Below the pieces are notes generated by a model that ran no database searches, had not been told where the DNA came from, and saw nothing but the letters and a program-made list of their open reading frames with translations. From NCBI GenBank assembly GCA_963854835.1, contig OY978525.1:88423671-88487670 (forward strand): 64,000 bases of DNA. Reading direction: 5' to 3'. The translations under genes and the position numbers were made by a program. Of this stretch, positions 1 through 10,620 are shown one piece after another. The stretch's first letter is position 1. Each line of letters opens with the position of its first letter. The stretch is from Megamerina dolium (taxonomy: Eukaryota > Arthropoda > Insecta > Diptera > Megamerinidae).

Positions 1-444
1 AGCCCCTTCTGCAATAGGGTAACAATCATAACAATATACATATACGAATATACGCTTGTGGCTACGGGTGTAGAGAAAAATTAAAAATGATAAATTACTG
101 GAGTTTTGTTGATACCGTGATTATTGAAGCAGTTTCAAAATTATAAAAATTTTTAAATATACACTTTTATTTATATTATAAATAATAAATTTTCTTTAAG
201 ATAAATACTTAAAATATTTATAACAACTAAACATTATTTGAAAAAGGAAAGAAGATGATAAACACATACATATGTGTGTCGATTTTCAGCACTATAGCTA
301 TATACTTTATTTTAATGTAGGTAGGCACATGCCATCATTCAATTTCAATGATTCAAATAAATCCATTTTCTTGAAAATGTATTTACGTATTTGGCGTGAG
401 CGAGTCTGAAATTATATAATCGACTGGCCTGATATTCTGATCAC
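1..444. other. AT-rich non-coding flank
   Basis: AT-rich sequence with no coding signal or repeat structure that I can recognise. Confidence 0.6.
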
Positions 445-1145
445 TTACATACTTATGTGGTCATAACAATCGAATATCGATTTAGGCCGAAAATAACATG
501 CTTCGCCAACGATCTCTGTCCTTCGCCAGTTAGAAATTCCAAGCGCCGTCAGGTTCTCCAGTACTTGGTCTTTCCACCGGAGGTTAGGTCTTCCTCTTCT
601 GCGTCGTCCTCCAGCGGATTCCGAATATAACACCTTCTTAGCTGGAGCGTGTTCTTCCATTCGCTCGACATGACCTAGCCAGCGCTGCCGCTGGATTTTG
701 ATGCGCTTTACTATGTCAATATCGGCATACACCTCATTACAGCTCATTGTTGTACCTTATTCGGTACTCGCCACCAACGCAAATAGGTCCAAAGATCTTG
801 CATAGGACTTTTCTCTCGAAAACTCTAAGTATTTGCTCATCCGAGGTGGAAATTGTCCAGGCTTCAGCGCCATATGTTAGGACAAGCATGATGAGAAACC
901 TGTAGAACGTAGTTTTCGTTCTTCGAGAGAGAGCTCGACTTCTCAATTGCTTACTTAGCCCAAAGTAGCACCTGTTTGCAAGAGTGATCCTTCTCAATAT
1001 CTCCAGGCTGACGTCATTACTGCTGTTAATGCTGGTTCCAAGAGAGACCAAGTCCCTTACTACTTCAAAAGCGCAGTAGTCAACAGTGACGTGCTGTCCA
1101 AGACGCCGGGACTCTTTGTTTGTTGACACTGTATAATGCTCTCTG
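445..1145 (-). pseudogene. C-terminal part of a non-LTR retrotransposon reverse transcriptase
   Basis: This is the tail of an insect endonuclease-reverse transcriptase polyprotein on the minus strand, in two frames. The upstream piece (about 1145 to 737) carries the thumb and connection region, with LANRCYFGLSKQLRS, LVLTYGAEAW and ERKVLCKIFGP. The downstream piece (about 730 to 445) has RQRWLGHVERMEE followed by the basic GGRRRRGRPNLRWKDQV tail. Both are standard landmarks of this family. The pieces join in order if one extra base near 745 (TGTAATGAGG, where the family reads Tyr-Glu) is treated as a +1 frameshift. The catalytic YADD region is absent, so the copy is truncated and dead. I assign it to the RTE/Jockey-like group without fixing the clade. 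Confidence 0.85.
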
Positions 1146-1189
1146 CTGGTCAAACTCGTCGGTGCCAGGGTTCAAATTGAATTTATTTA

Positions 1190-1310
1190 TTTTTATTATA
1201 TTATTCCCTTTATTTATTATATTATTTCATTTATTTATTCTTTTATTTCATTTACTTATTATATTACTCCATTTATTTGTTATACTATTTAATTTAGCTA
1301 TTATATTACT
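1190..1310. repeat. 21-bp AT-rich minisatellite
   Basis: About six imperfect copies of a 21-bp unit built on TTTCATTTATTTATTATATTA lie in tandem. In one frame the repeat reads as a leucine/isoleucine-rich heptad, but this follows from the 21-bp period and not from a gene. Confidence 0.7.
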
Positions 1311-1357
1311 TATCGGTATATTGCAAGCAAATCACACAATTAAGAAAGGGTTTATTA

Positions 1358-2040
1358 CCCCAGGTTTGCGCTCCACGACCACTGGCACTTCGAACCGCTA
1401 GACCCTGTCTGTCCAATTCCTCCTCCTCTGACTCTCACATAACCTCGGCTCGTGAGTTTTTATGGAAGATGATGGTGTTAGTGGTTAATTAGTGTTAGTA
1501 CTAATGCCTGGGTCCTATGGCGGTTACCAACCAGTAGGTGCCCTGTGCACTACGACACATGCCTTGTCGCCTGCGCCGATTGATACCGAATCGACACTCT
1601 GCGACACAGTCATGTGTGTGTAGTTGGTCTCTTTCTGTCCCAGTATGGAGATATGTCCCCACACCACGGCAGCCAGAGACCAACTGTCGATTTAAGTCGT
1701 CGTAAGTCCCTTGATAGTGATCGTTGGTTGTGAAACATATTTACGACTATGTGGGTGGTATTCCTTCTCTCTCTCTCCTAGTTGATGTGGATTGTAAGTA
1801 AACGGTGAGAGTGTAGTTTCGCATGTGTGTGTGTGTACGATAAATGTGTGAGTGTGAGTATGTGTGTGTGTGTATGAGTGGATTACTTCGTTACATCTCC
1901 CTGTGTGGGTGGTATTCCTTCTCTCTCTCTCCTAGTTGATGTGGATTGTAAGTAAACGGTGATAGTGTAGTTTCGCATGTGTGTGTACGATAGATGTGTG
2001 AGTGCGAGTATGTGTGTGTGTATGAGTGGATTACCTGGGG
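1358..2040. mobile_element. Possible short DNA element with TATTA duplication
   Basis: The segment begins with CCCCAGGT and ends with ACCTGGGG, an 8-bp perfect terminal inverted repeat. It is flanked on both sides by TATTA (1353-1357 and 2041-2045), which would be a 5-bp target duplication. Inside it is richer in G+C than its surroundings and contains a perfect 11-bp inverted pair, AGTTGGTCTCT at 1622-1632 and AGAGACCAACT at 1675-1685. No transposase is encoded. I do not recognise the family, and the ends could still be chance. Confidence 0.4.
1751..2034. repeat. Tandem duplication, about 154-bp period
   Basis: Two direct copies (about 1751-1886 and 1905-2034) share GTGGGTGGTATTCC, a CT run, GTAAGTAAACGGTGA and a TG-rich stretch ending in GAGTGGATTAC. 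They differ mainly in the length of the TG and TGTGAG runs. The duplication lies inside the putative element 1358-2040. Confidence 0.85.
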
Positions 2041-2045
2041 TATTA

Positions 2046-2685
2046 CATTTAGAAAATTATCTTATGTTTAAGATAGTATGTATGTAGTAAATATTTGTAT
2101 ACGGAGTATGTGACGAAGTACTTACGTACTTACTTCGTTATAACTGTTCACCATAAAACCCATCCGACATTCTGATTAATAATATATTTTATGTACTTTT
2201 AGGTGACTACACACGGAAGCACAACTCAACCCATGACTCTTTGAGTTGAGGTGGATAAATATTATATTAATAACATACAGACAACACATTCGATCACTAA
2301 TTGATTTTGTAACCTATCGAATTTTCCATATTTTTTGACTAAATAATTTCAATAACTGTTTCAATAAGCAGTCATTTCGATATTTTAGATAGGGTTCAAA
2401 AGTCTACAATTTTTACACAATCTCTTTGTCGATCTCGTAGTAATACAATACATAACATATTTTAATAGGAATTCCAAAGAATAATAGATCCAATTTTTTA
2501 TTAAAAGTCTTTGTTTTTTGCAAACATTTTTTAATTAATTATATATATAAAAAAAAATATATTTGATAACGCTACGACTATTTGCAATATAAACAACGAG
2601 TAGCTTGTATCAATTAAATAAGTAAATTATTTTTATTATAAATTTACTATGTATCTAAATATCAATGAGATTTCGCCTTCTGAGA
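2046..2685. other. AT-rich non-coding
   Basis: No coding or repeat signal that I can name; poly-A/T runs only. Confidence 0.5.
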
Positions 2686-2689
2686 CGTC

Positions 2690-3075
2690 TTAATTGGTGC
2701 TGGATTTCAAGATGTTGACAGCTTCTATGTTGACATGTTGCTGTGGTCTTATTTTGTGCCGTATTGCCTTGCGTTTAATTTCTTCAGTGACGGTGGCAAT
2801 TTTCAAATTACGATGGATGTCGCAGTTTCTGACATACCACGGTGCACTTAGTATGTTTCGAAGAACATTATTATGGAAACGTTGAATAATTTCGATGTTA
2901 GCTTGATTAGCGCATCCCCAAAGTTCAGCTCCATACTTCCAAACGGGTTTTTAGATCTGATTGTATAATAATATTTGGTTCTCCACAGATAGTTTGGCAT
3001 CTAGTGTTATACCCAGATATTTTGCAGTATTATCATATGGTATCTGAGCGATTAGGATTGTTGTAGGAGTGAATT
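2690..3075 (-). pseudogene. Jockey-type reverse transcriptase C-terminus
   Basis: Minus-strand translation gives a typical Jockey-clade C-terminal region. TAKYLGITLDAKL is followed by LLYNQI, a TAA stop, then KPVWKYGAELWGCANQANI, IIQRFHNNVLRN, APWYVRNCDIHRNL and a basic end. The segment between TLDAKL and LLYNQI is shorter than in intact elements, so there is an internal deletion as well as the stop. The polymerase core is missing. It resembles the downstream part of the copy at 49.6-51.1 kb but is a separate, older insertion. Confidence 0.8.
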
Positions 3076-3335
3076 ATGTTTGCTTATTTGTAAAGTCCAC
3101 GTGTCTAAATGTCTAAATGGAATAACACAAGTTGTTACGAAATTTTAAAATTGAAATAGAACAAAAAAATGAGTTGTGTATGTGTTGAAAAATTGTATTG
3201 AATTGATTTTTATTGTAATACTAATAAAAATAGTATTACAATAATAATTGTTATTGAAGGCCTTTGCCGTCATAGGAATATTGCAATGAAAATAATATCT
3301 CTGAAAATGTGTTTGAGATTGAACTTTCCGCTTAT

Positions 3336-3545
3336 AGGACCCAAAGGTCACTTTGGCCTACTTATAATAAGCGGGCTCCGAACGGCAGAACCCTTGAACA
3401 TTTTGCTGAGCTTTGTCACAGAGTTCCTTTAGAAGCATTTTAATGGCATACTGTTACTGTCGAAAAAATTACCTATTTCTTGCCGAAAGGTGGATACCGT
3501 TCGAAAGAAAAATCTTTACGATATTAAGGTTATGCTTCAGTCGGA
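3336..3545 (-). mobile_element. Degraded tRNA-derived SINE body
   Basis: This matches the body of the SINE family seen intact at 5954-6318 and 53921-54291. Shared blocks include TCCGAACGGCAGAACCCTTG, GAGCTTTGTCACAGAGTTC, GTTACTGTCG and ATACCGTTCGAAAGAAAAAT. The tRNA-like head and most of the 3' end are gone. It is the second most diverged of the copies here. Confidence 0.75.
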
Positions 3546-3549
3546 TATT

Positions 3550-5291
3550 GAAAGATTAGCCAAGAGAGACTTATTAGAGACTTTAGGTAATTTATTAGGG
3601 ATTGTGAGCAATAATGTGACATTTTTGAGGTGTTTTAGGATAGATAAAAATGATTTGTGCATCGTTTTATCGTAAGAAAACATTTTGCTGATGGATTATC
3701 TTCAAAAAATACACAATGATAATTAACTTGTATTATTTTTGTGACCATTTGGGCCAATTGAATGCCAAAATTCTTGAATAAGACCCGGTTTGCAAAAGGA
3801 AAATACCATTTTTCATCAAGACTTACGATTGCCCGCACAGCTAAAAAAATTATCCAGATCTTATCGATGGATAAATATTGATGCAAACCGTAGACGGGTA
3901 TTTTGCAGGCTTTCCGGATGTTTCGAATTTCAGGCAAAATATTATGGAAAATAAAGTCATTTTTATGTATCTCTCAAGTATATCAGCTTGATATTGATAG
4001 GACTAGGGGAAATTTGATTCTTGCATAGACAGTGTACAATTTTAATAACATCAGGTCAAAACTCAATTATATACACTAAAATTAGAACACAAATATATAG
4101 TATATATATAGGTGCATGCCGTTCTACGTGTATGTGAATTTAATTTAAAATATTTTCACGTTTACAACTACTACTAGTGCTATGTACGAACTCGTATGAA
4201 TGCACTGCAGGATGTATTTAACTTATTCAAACACCAAAGTTACATAGCATGCAACACGTTTAGCATTTTCATTTCAAACATTAACTTTATTTTACATAAT
4301 TTGATGCTGGTAGTATGTATGAGCGGCGAGGTTGTTGATGCAAGTAGCAAACATTGCCACTGTTAACATATATCGTATATGTGCATACACACATATATTT
4401 ATACACATGTACAATCAATACCAACACTACAACTATAGCTGTTGTTGCTGCTACAAAAATTCTCATTATTGTTGTAACTTATGAAATTTCTTTAAATGCA
4501 AATTTTCGACACTCTAATGAATTCCGTATGTTTACCGCGTACACTGTTTTCGCTGCACCATCCCAGCAATACCATTAACAGCATAAACTTTTCAATGAGC
4601 TTCATTGTACCACCATAGTACATCCTTGGAGGTTAGATTTGTCCTTCTCAGTTTACGCATTGAGCAACGAAACTAAATGAGAAAACGAGTTTAAACGGCA
4701 TGGGAGTTGAATATGGCAGGCAATAGAATATACGAATCTTAGTGTGGGCATCACCATATGCTCAGCATCCACCATCAATAGCAGTAAACACACGGTTTTT
4801 GCTTGCCATACTGCGTGACTGTTGTTTGAAAACAATAAGCGAATGGATGATCCATTATGATTGCATTTTGCAGCGTTCTCTTCTTTGCATCATTCTGTAA
4901 AAGCAAAAACAAAAAATAGAATTTTCGAAAATTACGATACAACGGCTGTCGCTACGCTATCACACCATAATCTTAAGTAATCCTGCATTCGGAATACTAA
5001 CTCAATTCACTATTACTGATAGTGCTGCTCTGGAATACAAATTTTCAATACCAACACAAAATATTCTGATTTGGAATTTTCACTTGTTTTCATATATGTC
5101 ATTTTAGGGTCTATCCTTCATAAAAGAATAGCTTTACAATATCACAAGTAGACTTGCAAGCGAAAGAATCAATTATTTAAAAATAAAATTGGGCGACGAA
5201 TTCCTGGAAAATGCTTTACTGCAGTCATGTGAAACCAATTCGAGGTGTTCACATAAATGGAAACAAAACAACTATGTAATGTGTTTCGAGA
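3550..5291. other. Mostly unannotated AT-rich stretch
   Basis: I see no reliable gene. A minus-strand frame at 3937-3635 contains SLDEKWYF, faintly like the first catalytic block of some Tc1/mariner transposases, but nothing around it supports a transposase. Confidence 0.4.
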
Positions 5292-5299
5292 ATCTATAG

Positions 5300-5510
5300 C
5301 AAGGGTGGGCAACATTTTTTCTTACCGTCTTTTGGCCAGTAAATTTTAAACGGATGTTCACATCGATATGTTGAGCCAAATAAAGAATCAATATACTTTA
5401 CATTATTAACTAAATTTGAAAATTCTTCAGCCCACAGATTTTTATAAAACTCTTGGATAGTTGAAACATTTCTTCGAAGATCTCGCGGGCCGGAGTTGGT
5501 CCCACAGTTG
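5300..5510. mobile_element. hAT-type MITE, 211 bp
   Basis: The left end reads CAAGGGTGGGCAACATTTTT and the right end CGCGGGCCGGAGTTGGTCCC followed by ACAGTTG. This is the classic hAT arrangement, with a GGGTGGGCAA terminus and a GCGGGCCGGAGTT subterminal block. Flanks ATCTATAG (5292-5299) and ATCTAGTG (5511-5518) match at six of eight bases, consistent with an old 8-bp target duplication. There is no coding capacity. Confidence 0.65.
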
Positions 5511-5518
5511 ATCTAGTG

Positions 5519-5944
5519 CAGGGAGAATTTTAAAGATCATAATTTTTTAAGTGAAAATGCAAACTTAATGTTTTTATGACACACCCCAATTTACAATCAA
5601 ATCAAAATTCTGTTTCAATAAATTTTGAATATTTTTATATGTATATTTACCACTTCGGTGGCTTTATGCACAAACATTTCTCAATAAAAATTTATGATTG
5701 TATTTTTGAGGTTTCACTACGTAATTCATGCTAAAATAAAATGAAAACTTGTAAAACTATGCACATTTATATATAATTAAATCAGTTATTCATTATTCAT
5801 ATTCTGAACATTTAAAATATTTTTGATTTTGTAGGCATGTAGTACATACCTATCCATATTTATTATTGAAGGGAATAAGTGTTGCTCATACGACATGCTT
5901 AACTTTACATCGTTGCCTTGATCAACATTTACTGCGATAATATT
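5519..5944. other. AT-rich non-coding
   Basis: No gene or repeat recognised. Confidence 0.5.
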
Positions 5945-5953
5945 TTTATTGTA

Positions 5954-6318
5954 AAAAAAAAATAAATATGTGGCACTTAAAGCCCTAAAGGGCTCATTGG
6001 CCGAGCTTCTCTTCCATTACTGTTGTGCGTCTTAAATTTTGGACAGTATTAGAATGGACCTACTTATTTTAGCCGGTTCCGAACGGCAGAACACTTGTGA
6101 CATCACTTTTTCTGAGCTTTGTCACAGAGTTCTTTTTAGAAACTTTTTCAAGGCAAGTTGTTACTGTCGGAAGAATTGCCAATTGCTTGCCGACAGGTGG
6201 GTACCGTTCGAAAGCAAATTTTTTCGATATTAAATTTGTTATGCATCAGCCGGGTATTGAACCACGACCTACAGATCAGAAGGCGAACACACTAACCACT
6301 GAGCTACGGCACCTACTA
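5954..6318 (-). mobile_element. tRNA-derived SINE, near full length
   Basis: Read on the minus strand, the element starts with a tRNA-like head: TGCCGTAGCTCAGTGG contains a good A box, and GGTTCAATACCCGGCTGATG a good B box of an RNA polymerase III promoter. A unique body of about 270 bp follows, ending in a hairpin-forming GAGCCCTTTAGGGCTTTAAG and an AT-rich tail. TTTATTGTA occurs at both edges (5945-5953 and 6319-6327), a 9-bp target duplication expected from LINE-assisted insertion. Seven copies or fragments occur in this window. Confidence 0.85.
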
Positions 6319-6327
6319 TTTATTGTA

Positions 6328-7443
6328 TAGTACTAAAATATTATGACAAATTGATATATTTCAGTGAAATAAATACTTATTTTCATATTGGTAATCAAGT
6401 CTCACATTAGTTTCATCTCAACATATGCCATATATTTTGACGACATCTCTACCCACACATACACTGACAAATGAACAGAATACAATAATAAACATTTATA
6501 CATAGTGCGTAGAACAATAGCTGTAGGTGCGAAATATTGCACAAATACACATCGATATATAATCGTTCGCATATTAAATCTTACCATCTTCTCACGCAAT
6601 CGCGGTGTGTCATCAAATCGCTTGAAATAGAAATAAAGCATAATTTATTCTTAATATGTACATTTTGCGTATATGTGTATATTTTATTTATAAATGTAAT
6701 GATGAGACATGTAAATATTTGTATAGAGCAAATTAATTGGAATGTATGCAAAAATACAACGATGTCATATTAGCTGTAGTAAGAAAAGAAAAAAATCGAA
6801 AAATAAATCAAAAATTAATTAAGCTCATTGTCAATAGAGACAAGTAAGTGCGCATACAATACATTCTCGTGCATATGGCAGGCGTGTACAGACATTAATG
6901 ATTATTTCTTAAGAATGCTTAAGCTAAATTTTGCTATATATATTTTCAGCGTAGTCTGCACGTTGCCAAGCAGCAGCATCTTTATTATACTACATGTACA
7001 TTTCCAGTGTTCAAATATATGTATTAGTACTTGTCACAATATAAATAAAATCATAAAAAGAAATCAACGTATTTATATAAATACAAGTTAATTGAATTTA
7101 TTGTGTTGTTGATGTTAATTCATATGGCATATATGTATATTAAATGCATAGTTGATATGACTTTATGGGTGTGGAAGATGCCGCATCATCTTACTGCATA
7201 CGGGCAATAGTATTTATGATACAAGCATTTCCACGAAGAACAGCCACTTAACTCCTTAGGATTTTTCGACATTATCAAAATGAATACACTTAAAACAATA
7301 GGCAGACATTAGAAGCTAAACTGGCATAAAATTGATCGATTTATTCTTAACTAATACTTAATTCCAATACTAATGTGGTGTCGTGATGAAAAGATTCAGC
7401 AGGTATGTTGACAAATACAAATTTGGAAAAATGTAAAGAGATA
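6328..7443. other. AT-rich non-coding
   Basis: No gene or named repeat recognised; short palindromic ACATATGTATG-type runs typical of fly intergenic DNA. Confidence 0.5.
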
Positions 7444-7456
7444 ACCATAAAATGAT

Positions 7457-7828
7457 AGATAAATAAATATGTGGCACTTAAAGCCCCGAAGGGCTCATTG
7501 GCCGAGCTTTTCTTCCATTACTGTTGTGCGTCTTAAATTTTGGACAGTATTAGAAGGGACCTACTTATTGTAGCCGGTTCCGAACGGCAGAACCCTTGTG
7601 ACGTCACTTTTTCAGGGCTTTGTCACAGAGTTCTTTTAGAAGCTTTTTCATAGCAAGTTCTAACTGTCGAAAGAATTGCCAATTGCTTGCCAACAGGTGG
7701 GTACCGTTCGAAGGAAAAATCTTTTCGATATTAAATTTGTTATGCATCAGCCGGGGATTGAACCACGACCTACAGATCAGAAGGCTACACTACACTACAC
7801 ACTAACCACTGAGCTACGACACCCACCC
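7457..7828 (-). mobile_element. tRNA-derived SINE, full length
   Basis: Same family as 5954-6318, minus strand. A perfect 13-bp duplication ACCATAAAATGAT flanks it (7444-7456 and 7829-7841), which fixes both ends. The tRNA-like head has a small expansion of CTACA repeats between the A and B boxes (about 7785-7802), which would distort the anticodon arm. The body and 3' hairpin are intact. Confidence 0.9.
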
Positions 7829-7978
7829 ACCATAAAATGATCTGAATATAAAATATACAAATATACAAATCACGTGTCACAATGTTCGTTTACGCTAATC
7901 TCTGAAACCGCTCGTTTTCAATGAGATTTTGTAGATGTGTATGGTTGGTTTCAAATTAAAAGATAGTGTAGTTTTTTT

Positions 7979-9391
7979 ACCCTGCATAATGCAATATGCA
8001 AGGTATATTCATTTCAGTCAGATATAGAAAAGTATATATATTCGTGATCAGCGTCACTTAAATTTTCGATTTAACGATGTCCGTCCGTCCGTCCGTCTGT
8101 CTGTCACCTGGCTGGTTCGCACGATAACTTGAGCAAATATTGAGCTATTTTAACGAAATTTGGCATAAGTAACCTTTGATCCAAGAGTACGGAGGGGATT
8201 GATACTGGGCGTGATCGGTCAATAGCCACGCCCACACCAAGCATTCAAAGCGACAAACCGCGGAATTTTCAAAATTTTTAACATGCTATAACTCACTTAA
8301 TATACCATCTGGGACAACAATATTTGGCACATAGAGTTACAATATACTACTACATAACTTTGCCAGAAATGGGCGAGCCAAGTCTACTTTTTATTGTAGC
8401 TCCCATACAAAGTTTCTGTACTTATTTTAAATTGAAACTGCTGTAACTTCTACAATCTTCTGTCTAGAATAACCATAATTGACGCTTAGATTAACATGGT
8501 AGTCGGAATAATCTGGAAGTGTGCCACGCCCACTCCTTCTTGGGTCTCCCATACAATGTCAAAGAAATTAAACTAAAACTTTTAAGCTTCATAACTTACG
8601 AACCATTTAGCGTAGAACAACGGGATTTAAAGTATGGATTAGTATTGTACGAGCAACTAGGCTCATATGAAATGGGCGCGCCACGCCGACGCTTTATAGT
8701 AGCCCCCATACAAAATGACTGAAATTTTTGCCATATTATTTCCGACTGCCATGTTAATCATAGTGTCAATTATGGTTTTTCTAGACAGAAGATTGTAGAA
8801 GTTACAACTGTATCAATTTAAAAGAAGTACAGACACTTTGCATGGGAGCTACTATAAAAATTAAGCGTGGCTACCCCATTTCTGGCAAGGTTATGTAGCA
8901 GTATAATGTAATGCTATGTCCTAAATATTGTTGTCTCAAATGGTATATTAAGTGAGTTATAGCAAATTACAGATTTTGAGAATTCCGAGGTTAGTCAGTT
9001 TGAATGCTTGGTGTGGGCGCGGCTATTGACGGATAATGCCCAATATCAATCCCCTCTGTACTCTTGGATCATAGGTTACTTACGCCAAATTTCGTCAGAA
9101 TAGCTCAATATTTGTTCAAGTTATCGTGCGAAACAGACAGACGGATGGACGGACGGACGGACATGGTTAAGTCGAAAATTTAAGTGACGCTGATCACGAA
9201 TATACTGTATATACTTTTCTATATCTACGGATATTCCTTCAAGTGGTTACAAACATCTGACCGAAATGAATATACCTTGCATATTACATTATGCAGGGTA
9301 TAAAGATGGATATTTGAGTAAACTTTTTATATATATATATATCTACATATGCAGGGTATAATTTGGTCGGCCCCAGCCAACTGTAAGGCGA
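7979..9391 (+). mobile_element. Fold-back mini-me/DINE-1-like element (copy A)
   Basis: The left arm (about 7979-8518) starts with the mini-me head ACCCTGCATAATGCAATATG and includes the (GTCC)(GTCT) block near 8088. The right arm (about 8733-9302) is the same sequence in reverse complement, ending ATTACATTATGCAGGGTAT. The arms of about 550 bp surround a 0.2-kb spacer, so the copy can fold into a long hairpin. After the right arm comes the normal mini-me tail: TA run, CTACATATGCAGGGTATAAT, then hairpin TCGGCCCCAGCCAACTGTAA. No protein is encoded. It abuts copy B through one shared TTTTT. Confidence 0.8.
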
Positions 9392-10620
9392 TTTTTATAC
9401 CCTGCATAATGCAATATGCAAGGTATATTCATTTCGGTCAGATGTTTGTGTCCACTTGAAGGAATCTTCGGAGATATAGACATAGATATATATTCGTGAT
9501 CATCGTCGCTTAAATTTTCGATTTATCGATGTCCGTCCGCCCGTCCGTCTGTCTGTCACCTGGCTGGTTCGCACGATAACTTGAGTAAATATTGAGCTAC
9601 TTCGACGAAATTTGGCACAAGTAACCTGTGATCCAAGGGTACGGAAAGGATTGATATTGGGCATGATCGGTCAATAGCCACGCCCACACCAAGCATTCAA
9701 AGCGACTAACCTCGGAATTTTCAAAATCTTTAACTTGCTATAACTCACATAATATACCACTTGGGACAACTCTATGTGCAATAATATTTTGCACATAGAG
9801 TTATATTATACTACTATATAACCTCGCAAAAAGTGGGTGAACCACACCTACTTTTTAGCGTAGCTCTCATACAAAGTGTCTGTACTTCTTTTAAATTGAA
9901 ACAGCTGTAACTTCTACAATCTTCTGTCTAGAATAACCATAATTGACACTTTGATTAACATGGCAGTAAGAAATAATATGGCAGAAAATCAGTGTGCTAC
10001 GCCCACTCCTTTTTGGGTCTGCCATACAAAGTTGCGGAAATTAAAAAAAAATGTTACTGGTTATAACTTGCAAACTATTCAGCGTAGAATAACGAGATGT
10101 AAGGTGTGGATTAGTATTGTACGAGCAACTAGGCTCATAGGAAACGGGCGCGCCATGCCTACTGTTTATTGTAGCCCCCATACAAAATGACAGAAATTCT
10201 TTTAAATTGAAACAGCCGTAACTTCGGCAATCTTCTGTCTGGAATAACCATAATTGACACTTAGATTAATATCGTAGTCGGAAATAATCTGGCAAAAACT
10301 CAACATGCCACGCCCACTTCTTAATGGAGCTACCATACAAAGTTGCGAAAGTTTAAAAAATTTAAAGAGCTATAACTTACGAACTATTCAACGTAGGACA
10401 AACAAATTTAAGGTGTGGATTAATATTGAAAAATTAATTGGATTTACAAGAAAGAGGTAAGCCACGCCCACTTATTATATAGCTCCCCTCATAACATACA
10501 AAGTACTTCGTCAAAGTCAACCATATTTCGGGTTTAAATTAGTAGTATATGCAAAAATTGTTTTTCAAAAAGTGGAAATAAAAGAAAAAGATGGATATGC
10601 GAGCAAACCTTTTATATATA

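Noticed and set aside
1120..1401. 93-residue open frame rich in Leu/Ile/Phe, like a membrane protein
   Set aside because: The heptad pattern is produced by the 21-bp AT minisatellite; no gene signals.
3635..3937. 100-residue minus-strand frame with SLDEKWYF as a possible transposase
   Set aside because: Only one short block resembles a transposase motif; no second or third catalytic block or inverted repeats found.
6097..6330. Open frames reading FVMHQPGIEPRPTDQKA, seen at several loci
   Set aside because: Frames across the SINE head and body; they recur because the SINE recurs.
9951..10190. Plus-strand open frame, with similar frames at 8519, 36295 and 54650
   Set aside because: They lie in the repeated modules of mini-me copies and owe their similarity to the shared non-coding repeat. 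Frames are not maintained.
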